Positions 55,676 through 64,000 of a stretch of DNA of 64,000 nucleotides are shown in pieces. Origin of the DNA: Synechococcus sp. PROS-7-1 (GTDB lineage: Bacteria; Cyanobacteriota; Cyanobacteriia; PCC-6307; Cyanobiaceae); the NCBI RefSeq assembly GCF_014279795.1, contig NZ_CP047945.1:1260572-1324571 (forward strand). Reading direction: 5' to 3'. The translations under genes were made by a program, and so were the position numbers. The first letter of the stretch is position 1. Each line of letters opens with the position of its first letter. The notes beneath the pieces were generated by a model. It made no database searches. It had not been told where the DNA came from and worked only from the letters and a program-made list of their open reading frames with translations.

Positions 55676-55784
55676 GACGTTTTTTGCAGTGTTGTTTCGA
55701 TCGTAAGGGGGGGCGCCAGTGCAACCCTCACTAAGCCCTCAGCGGTGATAGCTTTTCAGTAACAATCCAGCGGAGTGAGCTGAG

Positions 55785-57158
55785 ATGCTGAGAGTTGCCG
55801 TCGTCGGAGGTGGTCCGAGCGGATCCTGCGCAGCCGAGATTCTTGCCAAGGCTGGCATCAGCACCTGGTTGTTTGAGCGAAAACTCGACAACGCCAAGCC
55901 TTGTGGGGGCGCGATTCCCTTGTGCATGGTTGAAGAATTCGATCTGCCGGAATCAATCATCGACCGCAAGGTGCGGAACATGAAGATGATTTCCCCCTCC
56001 AACAAAGAGGTTGATATCAAGCTTGATCCCCTCGGGTATGACGACAATGCCTACATCGGGATGTGCCGCCGGGAAGTCTTCGATGCCTTCATGCGCAATC
56101 GCGCTGCTGAGCTCGGTACAACCCTGATCAACGGCCTTGTTCAAAAAATTGATACCGGCAGCGCACGTCAAGGTCCCTACACACTCCATTACGCCGACTA
56201 CAGCTCCGGTGGGCCGACCGGTGAACTCAAGTCCCTTGAGGTGGATTTGATCATCGGTGCTGATGGCGCCAATTCTCGCGTCGCCAAAGCCATGGATGCT
56301 GGCGATTACAACGTGGCGATTGCATTTCAGGAACGCATCAAACTCCCTCCCGAGGAGATGACGTACTACGAGGATCTGGCCGAGATGTACGTCGGAACCG
56401 ATGTGTCTCCCGATTTTTATGCGTGGGTCTTCCCCAAATACGACCATGTGGCCGTTGGAACTGGGACCATGCAACAAAATCAGTCCTTGATCAAGGGGCT
56501 GCAGAAGGGAATTCGTGAGCGGGCCCGCAAACGTCTGTTCAAAGGCGAGGTGATCAAAGTGGAAGCCCATCCGATTCCAGAACATCCCAGACCACGACGC
56601 GTCGTTGGCCGGATGGCTCTTGTGGGTGATGCCGCCGGCTATGTGACCAAGAGCTCTGGCGAGGGGATCTATTTCGCTGCAAAAAGCGGTCGTATGTGCG
56701 CCGAAGCCATCGTTGAGATTTCAGCGAACGGCAGCCGCATCCCCACAGAAAAAGAAATTAAGTCCACCTATCTCAAGCGCTGGGACAAAAAGTACGGAGC
56801 CACTTACGCCGTTCTCGACATTCTCCAGAGAATTTTCTATCGCAACGATGCGGCACGAGAAGCATTCGTGGAAATGTGTGATGACCGCGATGTGCAGAAA
56901 CTCACCTTCGACAGCTATCTGTACAAGAGGGTGGTGATGATGAACCCCTGGCAACAGATCAAACTCACCCTGCGCACGTTCGGAAGTCTGCTGCGAGGTG
57001 AAGCCCTAGCTCCGGCTGGCTATGACGCCGTTCCTTCCGCCGTGGGACGCTCAGAGGGTGATTTTCTAGCCGATGAAGCCGCACAGGCCATCAAGGCTCA
57101 GGCTCACAGTGAATCAACGACTGAGCCGAACGAACGTCCGACCGTCACCACAGGCTGA
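55785..57158 (+). CDS. chlP: Geranylgeranyl diphosphate/chlorophyllide reductase
   Basis: 457 residues. Reduces the geranylgeranyl side chain to phytyl for chlorophyll and tocopherol synthesis, in the thylakoid membrane. The FAD dinucleotide-binding motif AVVGGGPSGSCAAEILA is at the very N-terminus. KPCGGAIPLCMVEEF, MCRREVFDAFMRNRAA and ALVGDAAGYVTKSSGEGIYFA complete the flavoprotein pattern of ChlP. A Thr/Glu-rich tail ends the protein. With hemA and hemJ it gives a local set of pigment genes, though not one operon. Confidence 0.96.
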   Translation: MLRVAVVGGGPSGSCAAEILAKAGISTWLFERKLDNAKPCGGAIPLCMVEEFDLPESIIDRKVRNMKMISPSNKEVDIKLDPLGYDDNAYIGMCRREVFDAFMRNRAAELGTTLINGLVQKIDTGSARQGPYTLHYADYSSGGPTGELKSLEVDLIIGADGANSRVAKAMDAGDYNVAIAFQERIKLPPEEMTYYEDLAEMYVGTDVSPDFYAWVFPKYDHVAVGTGTMQQNQSLIKGLQKGIRERARKRLFKGEVIKVEAHPIPEHPRPRRVVGRMALVGDAAGYVTKSSGEGIYFAAKSGRMCAEAIVEISANGSRIPTEKEIKSTYLKRWDKKYGATYAVLDILQRIFYRNDAAREAFVEMCDDRDVQKLTFDSYLYKRVVMMNPWQQIKLTLRTFGSLLRGEALAPAGYDAVPSAVGRSEGDFLADEAAQAIKAQAHSESTTEPNERPTVTTG

Positions 57159-57166
57159 ATGCCACC

Positions 57167-57197
57167 CAGCTGAATCTGCGATCAGCGGATTCAGCTG
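57167..57197. terminator. Bidirectional hairpin between chlP and glyS
   Basis: cagctgaatctgc and gcggattcagctg pair over 13 positions with one G-T wobble, around a 5-base loop, in the 52-base gap between convergent stops. A strong stem in this position suits a shared terminator, though T tracts are weak. Confidence 0.55.
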
Positions 57198-57210
57198 CAC
57201 GATTTCGATT

Positions 57211-59370
57211 TCAAGACTGAATGTTCTCGAAACGAGCCAGAACAGATGCCTGATTGCGCAGAACGCCGAGCAAGTTGAGGCGATTGCGCCTTACGGAAGG
57301 ATCGTCGGCCATCACCATCACACTCTCGGCCCCATCAAAGAACTCTTCCAGGGTGCGGGCGGCACCCTCAAGTTTTTGCGCCAAGCCTTCGTAATCTCTT
57401 ACCTGGGCTAGAGGACTCAGGGCTTCGAGTTCTACCAGCAGTGCGGCTTCGCTGGCGGAATCAAAGAGCGCAGCATCCACGACGCCTTCAACAGACAGCG
57501 TCGACGGAGGCAGATCACCTTTGTCGGCTAATCGGGATGCACGCTGGACAACAGCTTGAAGATTTTGCAGGCAGCCAGAATTGCGCAGATTTTTCAACAG
57601 CAACAGGCGATCTCTTGCATCCACTGGATCCTCCAGCAAGCGGTCAGTACTGACTCCATCGCCGCTGACTGCCTGAACCAAATCGATCGCAAATCCATCC
57701 TCTTCGAACTGGGACACCATCCGCTGACAGAGGAGCTGTTCAAGATCATCGGCCAGGGCTGAAGCTTCAACCTTGAAATCTGGGAAACGCTCAGCCCAGT
57801 GCATTGCAGCGGTTCTGAACAGTGACTGGAGGGGAAGTCTCCAGCCTCGGTTCCAGAGGATCTGCACAATTCCATTGCCTGCTCGCCTCAGGGCATAGGG
57901 ATCAGAGGATCCCGTAGGGCGCTGACCCTTGGCAAAGATGCTCAACAGCAACTCGATCCGTTCCGCTAAGGCCAACAGGGCTCCTGCGTCACTGGTTGGA
58001 GGTGCTTCACCGGAACCAGCAGGCTGGTAATGCTCTGCTACTGCCAGAGCAACTTCACGGGCTTCTCCTTCCTCAAGAAGGTATTTGCCGCCCATCAACC
58101 CCTGAAGCTCAGGGAATTCACCCACCATCTGGCAGACCAGATCATGTTTGCAGAGATGGGCAGCGCGTTTGGCATGACTGGCAATGCTCCCCTCGAGTTG
58201 AAGCACGAGAAGAAGTTGGTTCATGACCCAGCTGATCCGTTCACTTCTGTCGAGAAGCGTGCCCAGTCCCTCCGCAAAGGTGACCCGTTCCAGGCTTTGC
58301 CGCCGTTGCTCACTGGACTGACGCCGATCCACGGTGAGGAAGAATTCGGCATCGGCCAGTCGGGCACCAAGTACGCGTTGATTCCCGCTGACAATGGTGT
58401 CTGAAGCGGACTCCAGCCCATTGCCCACTAGCAGGAATTCCGGCTTAAGCACGTTGCGGGACTGAAGCTGCAAGGGGTCTGCCTCAGCCTGCGGGTGTCT
58501 CAGCGGCACATAACGCTGATGGGCCTGCATCACCGTGACAATCACTTCCGGTGGAAGCTCAAGGAAGCGATCCTCGATTCTTCCCTGCAGCACTGCAGGG
58601 GATTCAACAAGATCAACAAGTTCCTGAAACAGAGCTTCAGGACAATCCGCTTGTCCACCACAACGCTCGGACTCAAGCGCGATCGCAGCGCGGATGGATT
58701 CAGCCCGTTGTTCACGGTTCACCATCACCCCTGCTTCGCTGAGTTGCGTCAAGAGGTCCTCGGCGGATTTCACCTCCTTCAACGGTTGTTGAAGACGATG
58801 ACCACGGCTCATGCGACCGCTGGTCACCACTGGATCGGCTGCATCAAGGGTTACAGGAATGACGGCATCCCCCAGCAGGACCACAAGCCAACGAACCGGC
58901 CGACTGAAGCGCTGTTCTCCACAGCCCCAGCGCATGAATCGACGGCCCTGAAGAGCACCGATCCAACGGGGAACACATTCCCCGAGCAAAGCGGAACTGG
59001 CTTGGCCTGGAGTCTTGACCCGTGCGAATAAACAGGGGCCTTTCGGCGTGTCCTTGGGCTGAAGATCCTCTGGATCGACACCGCAGCGCTTGGCAAAACC
59101 AATGGCAGCAGGACCAGGCCGGCCATCAACCAAAGCCTGGGAGACAGGTGGACCTTTGCGGTCTTCCTCTAGATCAGGCTGCGAATCGATCAAGTCCTTC
59201 ACGACCACAAGCAGCCGACGTGGCGTTCCTGTCACTGACAGCTCACCGTGCGCGAGGCGCAAATCGTTGAGATCACTGCGAATCCTCTGCTCCAATTGCC
59301 GGAGGGCCGAGGGAACGAAATCGGCGGGAAGTTCTTCAGTGCCGATCTCAAGCAGGAACGTGTTCGCCAC
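57211..59370 (-). CDS. glyS: Glycyl-tRNA synthetase beta subunit
   Basis: 719 residues, the beta chain of the alpha2-beta2 bacterial enzyme that charges tRNA-Gly. The N-terminus FLLEIGTEELPADFVPSAL is diagnostic. RRLLVVVKDL, MRWGCGEQRFSRPVRW and LPPEVIVTVMQAHQRY follow, and the C-terminal region carries the DALR-like anticodon-binding helices. glyQ is not in the window. It is divergent from sir with a very short gap. Confidence 0.97.
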   Translation of the reverse strand: MANTFLLEIGTEELPADFVPSALRQLEQRIRSDLNDLRLAHGELSVTGTPRRLLVVVKDLIDSQPDLEEDRKGPPVSQALVDGRPGPAAIGFAKRCGVDPEDLQPKDTPKGPCLFARVKTPGQASSALLGECVPRWIGALQGRRFMRWGCGEQRFSRPVRWLVVLLGDAVIPVTLDAADPVVTSGRMSRGHRLQQPLKEVKSAEDLLTQLSEAGVMVNREQRAESIRAAIALESERCGGQADCPEALFQELVDLVESPAVLQGRIEDRFLELPPEVIVTVMQAHQRYVPLRHPQAEADPLQLQSRNVLKPEFLLVGNGLESASDTIVSGNQRVLGARLADAEFFLTVDRRQSSEQRRQSLERVTFAEGLGTLLDRSERISWVMNQLLLVLQLEGSIASHAKRAAHLCKHDLVCQMVGEFPELQGLMGGKYLLEEGEAREVALAVAEHYQPAGSGEAPPTSDAGALLALAERIELLLSIFAKGQRPTGSSDPYALRRAGNGIVQILWNRGWRLPLQSLFRTAAMHWAERFPDFKVEASALADDLEQLLCQRMVSQFEEDGFAIDLVQAVSGDGVSTDRLLEDPVDARDRLLLLKNLRNSGCLQNLQAVVQRASRLADKGDLPPSTLSVEGVVDAALFDSASEAALLVELEALSPLAQVRDYEGLAQKLEGAARTLEEFFDGAESVMVMADDPSVRRNRLNLLGVLRNQASVLARFENIQS

Positions 59371-59447
59371 AGCACGCAGATATCCAAGAGGCGACTGTAT
59401 TGGAAGCCGCTTCGCTAGCTTCTATTGGTATCTGCAGCTCTTTGCCG

Positions 59448-61208
59448 GTGAGTCAGTCCAGTGTGGAATCCGCCACGGAATCAATCACTGCCAGGCTGCC
59501 GAAGGCTGAGCAACGCAAGCTTGACAGTCGTCATCTGCGCGACCCCCTGCTCGAGGAGCTTTCTAACGAACTCCCCTACTTCAGTGAAGATGCTCTTCAG
59601 TTGCTGAAATTTCACGGCAGCTACCAGCAAGACGACCGGGACAAGCGCGAAAAAGGCAAAGACAAGACCTGGCAGATGATGCTGCGGCTGCGCAGCCCCG
59701 CTGGCCGGATCCCTGCCCAGCTCTTCCTAGCCATGGATGACCTGTCCAATCGCCTGGGCGATGGCACCCTGCGAGCAACGACTCGACAGGCCTTTCAGAT
59801 GCACGGCATCCCGAAAGGAGATTTGAAGGAAGTGATTGGAACCATCGTTCAAAATATGGGCTCCACCCTGGCGGCCTGTGGAGACATCAACCGCAACGTC
59901 ATGGCGCCTGCTGCGCCCTATGCCAGAGGCGCTTACCCAGCGGCACGTCAATTGGCCGATGAAATTGCGGACGTTCTCAGTCCCGAGGCTGGTGAAGCCT
60001 CCTATCTCGACTTGTGGATCGATGGAGATCTCAGTTATCGCATTCGACCTTCGAGATCGGTGAAGGCGGTCCGGTCACGTCAACGCGATTCCAACATTTT
60101 TTCTGGTAGCAACGACGAGCCTCTCTATGGCGACACCTATCTCCCAAGAAAGTTCAAGGTGGCCGTGACGGTCCCTGGAGACAATTCTGTTGACCTCTTA
60201 ACCCAGGACATCGGTCTTGTGGCTTTCACCGATGCCACAGGGGCCCTCATTGGCTGCAATGTCTATGTGGGAGGCGGCATGGGCCGCACCCACAACAAGG
60301 ATGAGACCTTTGCGAGGGTCGCTGACCCCCTTGGTTATGTCGCAGCAAGCGAAGTGCTTGATCTGGTGCAGGCGATCCTGGCCCTGCAGCGGGATCACGG
60401 TGATCGGCAGATCCGGCGGCACGCCCGGATGAAATATCTTCTCCACGACAAAGGCGTGTCCTGGTTCAGGAACGAGCTCACGCAGAACTACTTCCGTGGT
60501 GATCTGAAGGGTCTTCGCAACGAACCGAAAGCGAAACTCAGTGATTACCTCGGTTGGCACCGACAGCAACCTGGTGTTTGGTTTGTCGGTATTCCTCTGC
60601 TCTGCGGACGGCTGGAAGGTTCATTCAAGGCTGGGCTACGCGAAATCGTTGATCGCTACCAGCTTGAACTGCGTTTAACGCCCAACCAGGACCTGCTTCT
60701 TTGCAACATCGGCAGCTCCCAGCGAAATTCCGTGCGTGACGCCCTCTCGGATCTTGGGATCCATACGCCGGAGGCACCGCCACCGCTTGCCCGTCATGCC
60801 ATTGCCTGCCCTGCTTTGCCAACCTGCGGGCTTGCCATCACAGAATCCGAACGCATCCTTCCTCAGGTCCTTGAGCGTCTGGATGCCCAACTCAGCAAGC
60901 TCGAAATCGAGAAGTCCTTGCTGTTTCGCATGACCGGATGTCCCAATGGTTGTGCTCGTCCGTATATGGCTGAGCTCGCGCTTGTCGGCAGTGGTGTGAA
61001 TCAGTACCAGTTGTGGCTTGGTGGAAGTGCCAACCTGCAACGTCTGGCGAAACCCTTCTTGCAACGCATGTCGCTGGATGAGCTCGAGAACACTCTGGAA
61101 CCCCTCTTTGTGAGCTGGAAGGAAGCGGGTGGACGAAGAGGCTTTGGTGATCACGTGAGCCGATTGGGTGACGAACGGGTTGCCGAACTGCTCGCTTCTG
61201 CGCACTAG
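59448..61208 (+). CDS. sir: Ferredoxin-sulfite reductase
   Basis: About 586 residues from GTG 59448 (a TTG at 59400 is also in frame but lies only 30 bases from divergent glyS). Reduces sulfite to sulfide with six electrons from ferredoxin. The siroheme/4Fe-4S cysteines appear as CPALPTCGLAITESE and TGCPNGCARPYMAE, the classical C-x5-C and C-x3-C pairs. GTLRATTRQAFQMHGI and the basic siroheme-binding residues are present. The pattern fits Sir rather than nitrite reductase NirA. Its 3' end overlaps the VanX-like gene by four bases. Confidence 0.93.
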   Translation: MSQSSVESATESITARLPKAEQRKLDSRHLRDPLLEELSNELPYFSEDALQLLKFHGSYQQDDRDKREKGKDKTWQMMLRLRSPAGRIPAQLFLAMDDLSNRLGDGTLRATTRQAFQMHGIPKGDLKEVIGTIVQNMGSTLAACGDINRNVMAPAAPYARGAYPAARQLADEIADVLSPEAGEASYLDLWIDGDLSYRIRPSRSVKAVRSRQRDSNIFSGSNDEPLYGDTYLPRKFKVAVTVPGDNSVDLLTQDIGLVAFTDATGALIGCNVYVGGGMGRTHNKDETFARVADPLGYVAASEVLDLVQAILALQRDHGDRQIRRHARMKYLLHDKGVSWFRNELTQNYFRGDLKGLRNEPKAKLSDYLGWHRQQPGVWFVGIPLLCGRLEGSFKAGLREIVDRYQLELRLTPNQDLLLCNIGSSQRNSVRDALSDLGIHTPEAPPPLARHAIACPALPTCGLAITESERILPQVLERLDAQLSKLEIEKSLLFRMTGCPNGCARPYMAELALVGSGVNQYQLWLGGSANLQRLAKPFLQRMSLDELENTLEPLFVSWKEAGGRRGFGDHVSRLGDERVAELLASAH

Positions 61209-61939
61209 TTGCCATCGACGCGGCCATACCTGGCCATTGAGGCCTTTATGGTCCAAGCCCACAGCTGATCGCCATAGCTGAAGTGCCACCATTCATTGGG
61301 ATGTCGGACAAATCCGGCTTCGGCCATGGCTGCATGCAACGTTGATCGGCGCTGATGCCAGAGGGCTTCAGGACTGCTGGGATTGGCACTTGCAGCAGAT
61401 GCATAGTGATCTGGCAGTGACTGAGGGCCAATCGCATCAATCTCTCCCCCCATCATCAGGGATGTTCCATGCGGATCGGCCAGCGTTAGATCGATCGCTC
61501 CTCCCGTGCTGTGAGGGGGTGGCATCGAAGGGTCATCACTTGGTGGTGCCCAGAAACGCCCAACATCGCGCTGCACGTCCTCCAGCGCCAATGCCCAGTG
61601 AGGCATGGTCGGTTCAAGTCCTCGCCGCTCACATTCCTCCTTGACTGCGTGCTCCACCATGAAGGCTTGAACACTGACGGGACGCCAGGCATCAAACACA
61701 AGCAACTGAATCGGACCTAACTCGGGATCCTGATGCTGGGTGAGATGGTTTTGCACTTGAACGAGACGGGTCAACACGCCCGAGCGCACCCTGAAGGGGT
61801 CACCCAAAGGTCCGTAAGGAGCCCCAAGTTCTGCGTAGGGATGGGGTTCAAGACAGAGAAACGCCCGTCTGAGTGACTCCAGCGGTTCACCGCAATCCTT
61901 GATGGCCACATCACTCCAGGGCCGGCGCATCGTTGGCAT
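61205..61939 (-). CDS. ddpX: D-alanyl-D-alanine dipeptidase (VanX/DdpX, M15D)
   Basis: 244 residues of the M15D zinc dipeptidase family that hydrolyses D-Ala-D-Ala. Motifs: LLVFDAWRPVSVQAFM with the catalytic Arg, PHSTGGAIDLTLAD (SxHxxGxAxD zinc ligands) and NEWWHFSYGDQLWAW (ExxH zinc/catalytic). No signal peptide is obvious, so it may act in the cytoplasm on recycled dipeptide. The convergent sir gene overlaps its 3' end by four bases. Confidence 0.9.
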   Translation of the reverse strand: MPTMRRPWSDVAIKDCGEPLESLRRAFLCLEPHPYAELGAPYGPLGDPFRVRSGVLTRLVQVQNHLTQHQDPELGPIQLLVFDAWRPVSVQAFMVEHAVKEECERRGLEPTMPHWALALEDVQRDVGRFWAPPSDDPSMPPPHSTGGAIDLTLADPHGTSLMMGGEIDAIGPQSLPDHYASAASANPSSPEALWHQRRSTLHAAMAEAGFVRHPNEWWHFSYGDQLWAWTIKASMARYGRVDGN

Positions 61940-62013
61940 TCAAATCACAAGAACTTTATTCACCAGATCTCCGACCTTGCGTCGCTCCATGACCTAGCGC
62001 TTTGTTGAATCGT

Positions 62014-64000
62014 TCAGTTCAACTGAGCAGCTGAGGTCACTCGATTGCGTTGATCATCGAGCAAGCAGCGAAGCACCGGGTGATTGTTCAGATCAGGATC
62101 ATTGCGGAGAATATCGGCCGCTTCGTCTCGGGCCTCCTCCAAAACGGAGCCGTCATCCGCCAGGCTTGCCAGTGCCAGGTCTGGCAAACCAGATTGGCGG
62201 GTTCCCAACACTTGCCCGGGGCCACGGAGCCTTAGGTCCATCTCGGCGATCTCGAAACCGTCCGTGGAACGCACCAACACCTCAAGTCTCTGCCGGGCCA
62301 ACGGATTGCGACTGTCGTTAATCAACAAACAGCGAGATGCCGCAGCACCCCGGCCAACGCGCCCTCGCAGTTGGTGAAGCTGGGCCAGTCCGAAACGATC
62401 AGCGTGATCAATCATCATCACGCTTGCCTCAGGAACATCCACACCAACTTCCACAACAGTGGTTGACACCAAAACCTGCGTTTCCCCGCGCGCGAAAGCC
62501 TGAATCACGGCCTGCTTCTCCGCACTCGGAAGGCGTCCATGCAGGAGCCCGACCTTGAGATCCGGAAACTCCTCCTCCTCAAGCTGACGATGCACGTCAA
62601 CGGCAGACCTCAAGTCCATTTTTTCTGACTCCTCCACAAGCGGAAGCACCACATAAGCCCTCTGGCCCTTCTCCACCTCCTCACGGATCACGTTGTAAGC
62701 CTGATCACGCTGCGAGCCTGCCAACATCGTGGTCAAGATCGGCGTGCGTCCCGGCGGAAGTTCATCGATCTGACTGACATCCAGATCCCCATGGAGTGAC
62801 AGAGCCAGCGTTCGTGGGATCGGTGTCGCCGTCATCGTGAGGAGATGGGGCTGAAGACCTTTTCCAAGCAGTCGATTGCGTTGACGAACTCCGAAACGGT
62901 GTTGCTCATCCACCACCACCAGTCCCAGCCGGTCGAAGGCAACTGGATCTTCCAGCAGGGCATGGGTCCCCACGAGAACCTTGCAGGAGCCTGAAGCCAC
63001 ATCAGCGAGAAGCTGCCTCCGTTTCTTGAGAGGCGTGGAGCCGGTCAGAAGCTCAACCGTGACATGCAACGGTGGGAGCCACTGGCAGAGACTGCGGTAG
63101 TGCTGTTCCGCAAGCACCTCAGTGGGAGCCATCATTACCCCTTGCCAACCGGCCTGGATGGCCTTGAGCAAGGCAGCAACAGCGACGACCGTTTTCCCAC
63201 TGCCCACATCACCCTGCACCAGCCTGGCCATGGGCTCCGAACGTTCGAGATCTTCATCGATCTCCGCCAGCACTCTGTTCTGTGCATTGGTGAATTGGAA
63301 CGGGAGATGATCCAGGAAGCGACCCAGGAGACCGTCGCGATCCGAGGCGACCCTCAGGGATGGTGCTGACCGCTGACGCAGTGCCGCCCTGCGCTGCATC
63401 AATCCGAGCTGAAGCAGCAGAAACTCATCGAAGACAAGACGGTGACGGGCCTGCTGAAGCTGATCGGACGTCTCCGGTCGATGGATCGCCGTCAGCGCCT
63501 GATGTCTGCCCAGCAACTGCCTAGCTTGGCGTCTCTGAGGTGGCAGTGGTTCAGGCCAGAGACGGACCGATGGCAGCGCCGCTTCCACCAAGGTTCTGAA
63601 ACGATCGGCCGTCAGACCTTCCGTCAGGGAATACACCGGTAACAACCTGCCGATTCGTTTTGATTGCAAAGGAGCTTGAGCGCTCTCCATCACTTCAATC
63701 AGCGGATCTTGAAAGCTCAGGCCGTAGGGACCTTCCTTGACCAGACCACTCACAGCGACGGTGGCTCCATTTGGATAGAGCCTGGTCTGTCCATGGAGAT
63801 AGGAGGGATTGCTGAAGCGGCGACCTGCCAGAAAACGACTGACCTTGATCCGTCCGGTGGGGTCCTGAAGCTGCAGCTCGATGATCGAGAGATTGGGATT
63901 TCTCGGACTGGTGAAGCCGTGACAGCGACGGACGGTGGCAACAATGGTGGCTGTTTCCCCGGGCACCAAGGCCTCAATCCGGCGCAAGGCGGAGTAATCC
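62014..64000 (-). CDS. recG: ATP-dependent DNA helicase RecG, 3' part
   Basis: At least 660 residues; the frame stays open to the window edge and reads DYSALRRIEALVPGE before the listed part, so the gene starts outside the window and is the usual ~800-residue cyanobacterial RecG. A wedge/OB domain (SIIELQLQDPTGRIKVSRF) precedes the helicase core: Walker A QGDVGSGKT, DEQH (VVVDEQHRFG), TATPIPRTL and QLRGRVGRG. RecG remodels stalled replication forks and Holliday junctions. Confidence 0.95.
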   Translation of the reverse strand, partial: DYSALRRIEALVPGETATIVATVRRCHGFTSPRNPNLSIIELQLQDPTGRIKVSRFLAGRRFSNPSYLHGQTRLYPNGATVAVSGLVKEGPYGLSFQDPLIEVMESAQAPLQSKRIGRLLPVYSLTEGLTADRFRTLVEAALPSVRLWPEPLPPQRRQARQLLGRHQALTAIHRPETSDQLQQARHRLVFDEFLLLQLGLMQRRAALRQRSAPSLRVASDRDGLLGRFLDHLPFQFTNAQNRVLAEIDEDLERSEPMARLVQGDVGSGKTVVAVAALLKAIQAGWQGVMMAPTEVLAEQHYRSLCQWLPPLHVTVELLTGSTPLKKRRQLLADVASGSCKVLVGTHALLEDPVAFDRLGLVVVDEQHRFGVRQRNRLLGKGLQPHLLTMTATPIPRTLALSLHGDLDVSQIDELPPGRTPILTTMLAGSQRDQAYNVIREEVEKGQRAYVVLPLVEESEKMDLRSAVDVHRQLEEEEFPDLKVGLLHGRLPSAEKQAVIQAFARGETQVLVSTTVVEVGVDVPEASVMMIDHADRFGLAQLHQLRGRVGRGAAASRCLLINDSRNPLARQRLEVLVRSTDGFEIAEMDLRLRGPGQVLGTRQSGLPDLALASLADDGSVLEEARDEAADILRNDPDLNNHPVLRCLLDDQRNRVTSAAQLN

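Overview
The window looks like chromosomal DNA of a marine unicellular cyanobacterium of the Synechococcus/Cyanobium type. It carries chlP (chlorophyll), apcD (phycobilisome core), glpX (Calvin cycle), glgC, cobN, a ferredoxin-type sulfite reductase and several small proteins I recognise only as picocyanobacterial hypotheticals. Genes are tightly packed on both strands, with many 4-nt ATGA start/stop overlaps and several convergent pairs whose 3' ends overlap. I saw no rRNA, tRNA, CRISPR array, insertion sequence or prophage.

Layout. 1-7.7 kb: end of a dacB-type peptidase, a coiled-coil protein with coaD, then uvrC, a small secreted protein, an unusual photolyase, hemJ and a PHP phosphoesterase. 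7.7-16.1 kb: cobN, ilvE and B12-dependent metH. 16-23.4 kb: small conserved proteins, an SDR enzyme, a SpoIID-like protein, an Ap4A phosphorylase-like protein, a sigma factor, a secreted DUF3370 protein and a ribbon-helix-helix/J-domain fusion. 23.9-31 kb: apcD, rlmD, pheT, rpmG-rpsR-RNase II. 31-38.7 kb: a carbon-metabolism block on the minus strand (CIA30 protein, pgl, gnd, glgC, hemA, glpX) facing rpe. 47.7-55.7 kb: a minus-strand chain vanY-like, U32 peptidase, typA, DUF309, lptA, lptB, lptF/G. 55.8-64 kb: chlP, glyS, sir, a VanX-like dipeptidase and the 3' part of recG.

The most unusual part is an A/T-richer island at about 41.1-47.5 kb, next to a poorly coding kilobase at 38.8-39.8 kb. 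It holds two Coq4-like paralogues, a 14-TM-type MFS exporter translationally coupled to a six-TM protein with a papain-like Cys/His domain, and a DUF692 (MNIO) oxidase with a DUF2063 partner whose C-terminus resembles a PqqD/RRE domain. MNIO plus partner pairs modify ribosomal peptides in known systems, so the island may encode a peptide-modifying and export pathway. No convincing precursor peptide was found. A perfect 15+3+15 inverted repeat lies between the MNIO and partner genes.

Start codons were moved from the longest open frame where family length, gene overlap, promoter position or signal peptide argued for it. These choices are stated in each entry. All functional calls come from reading the sequences by eye, without database searches.
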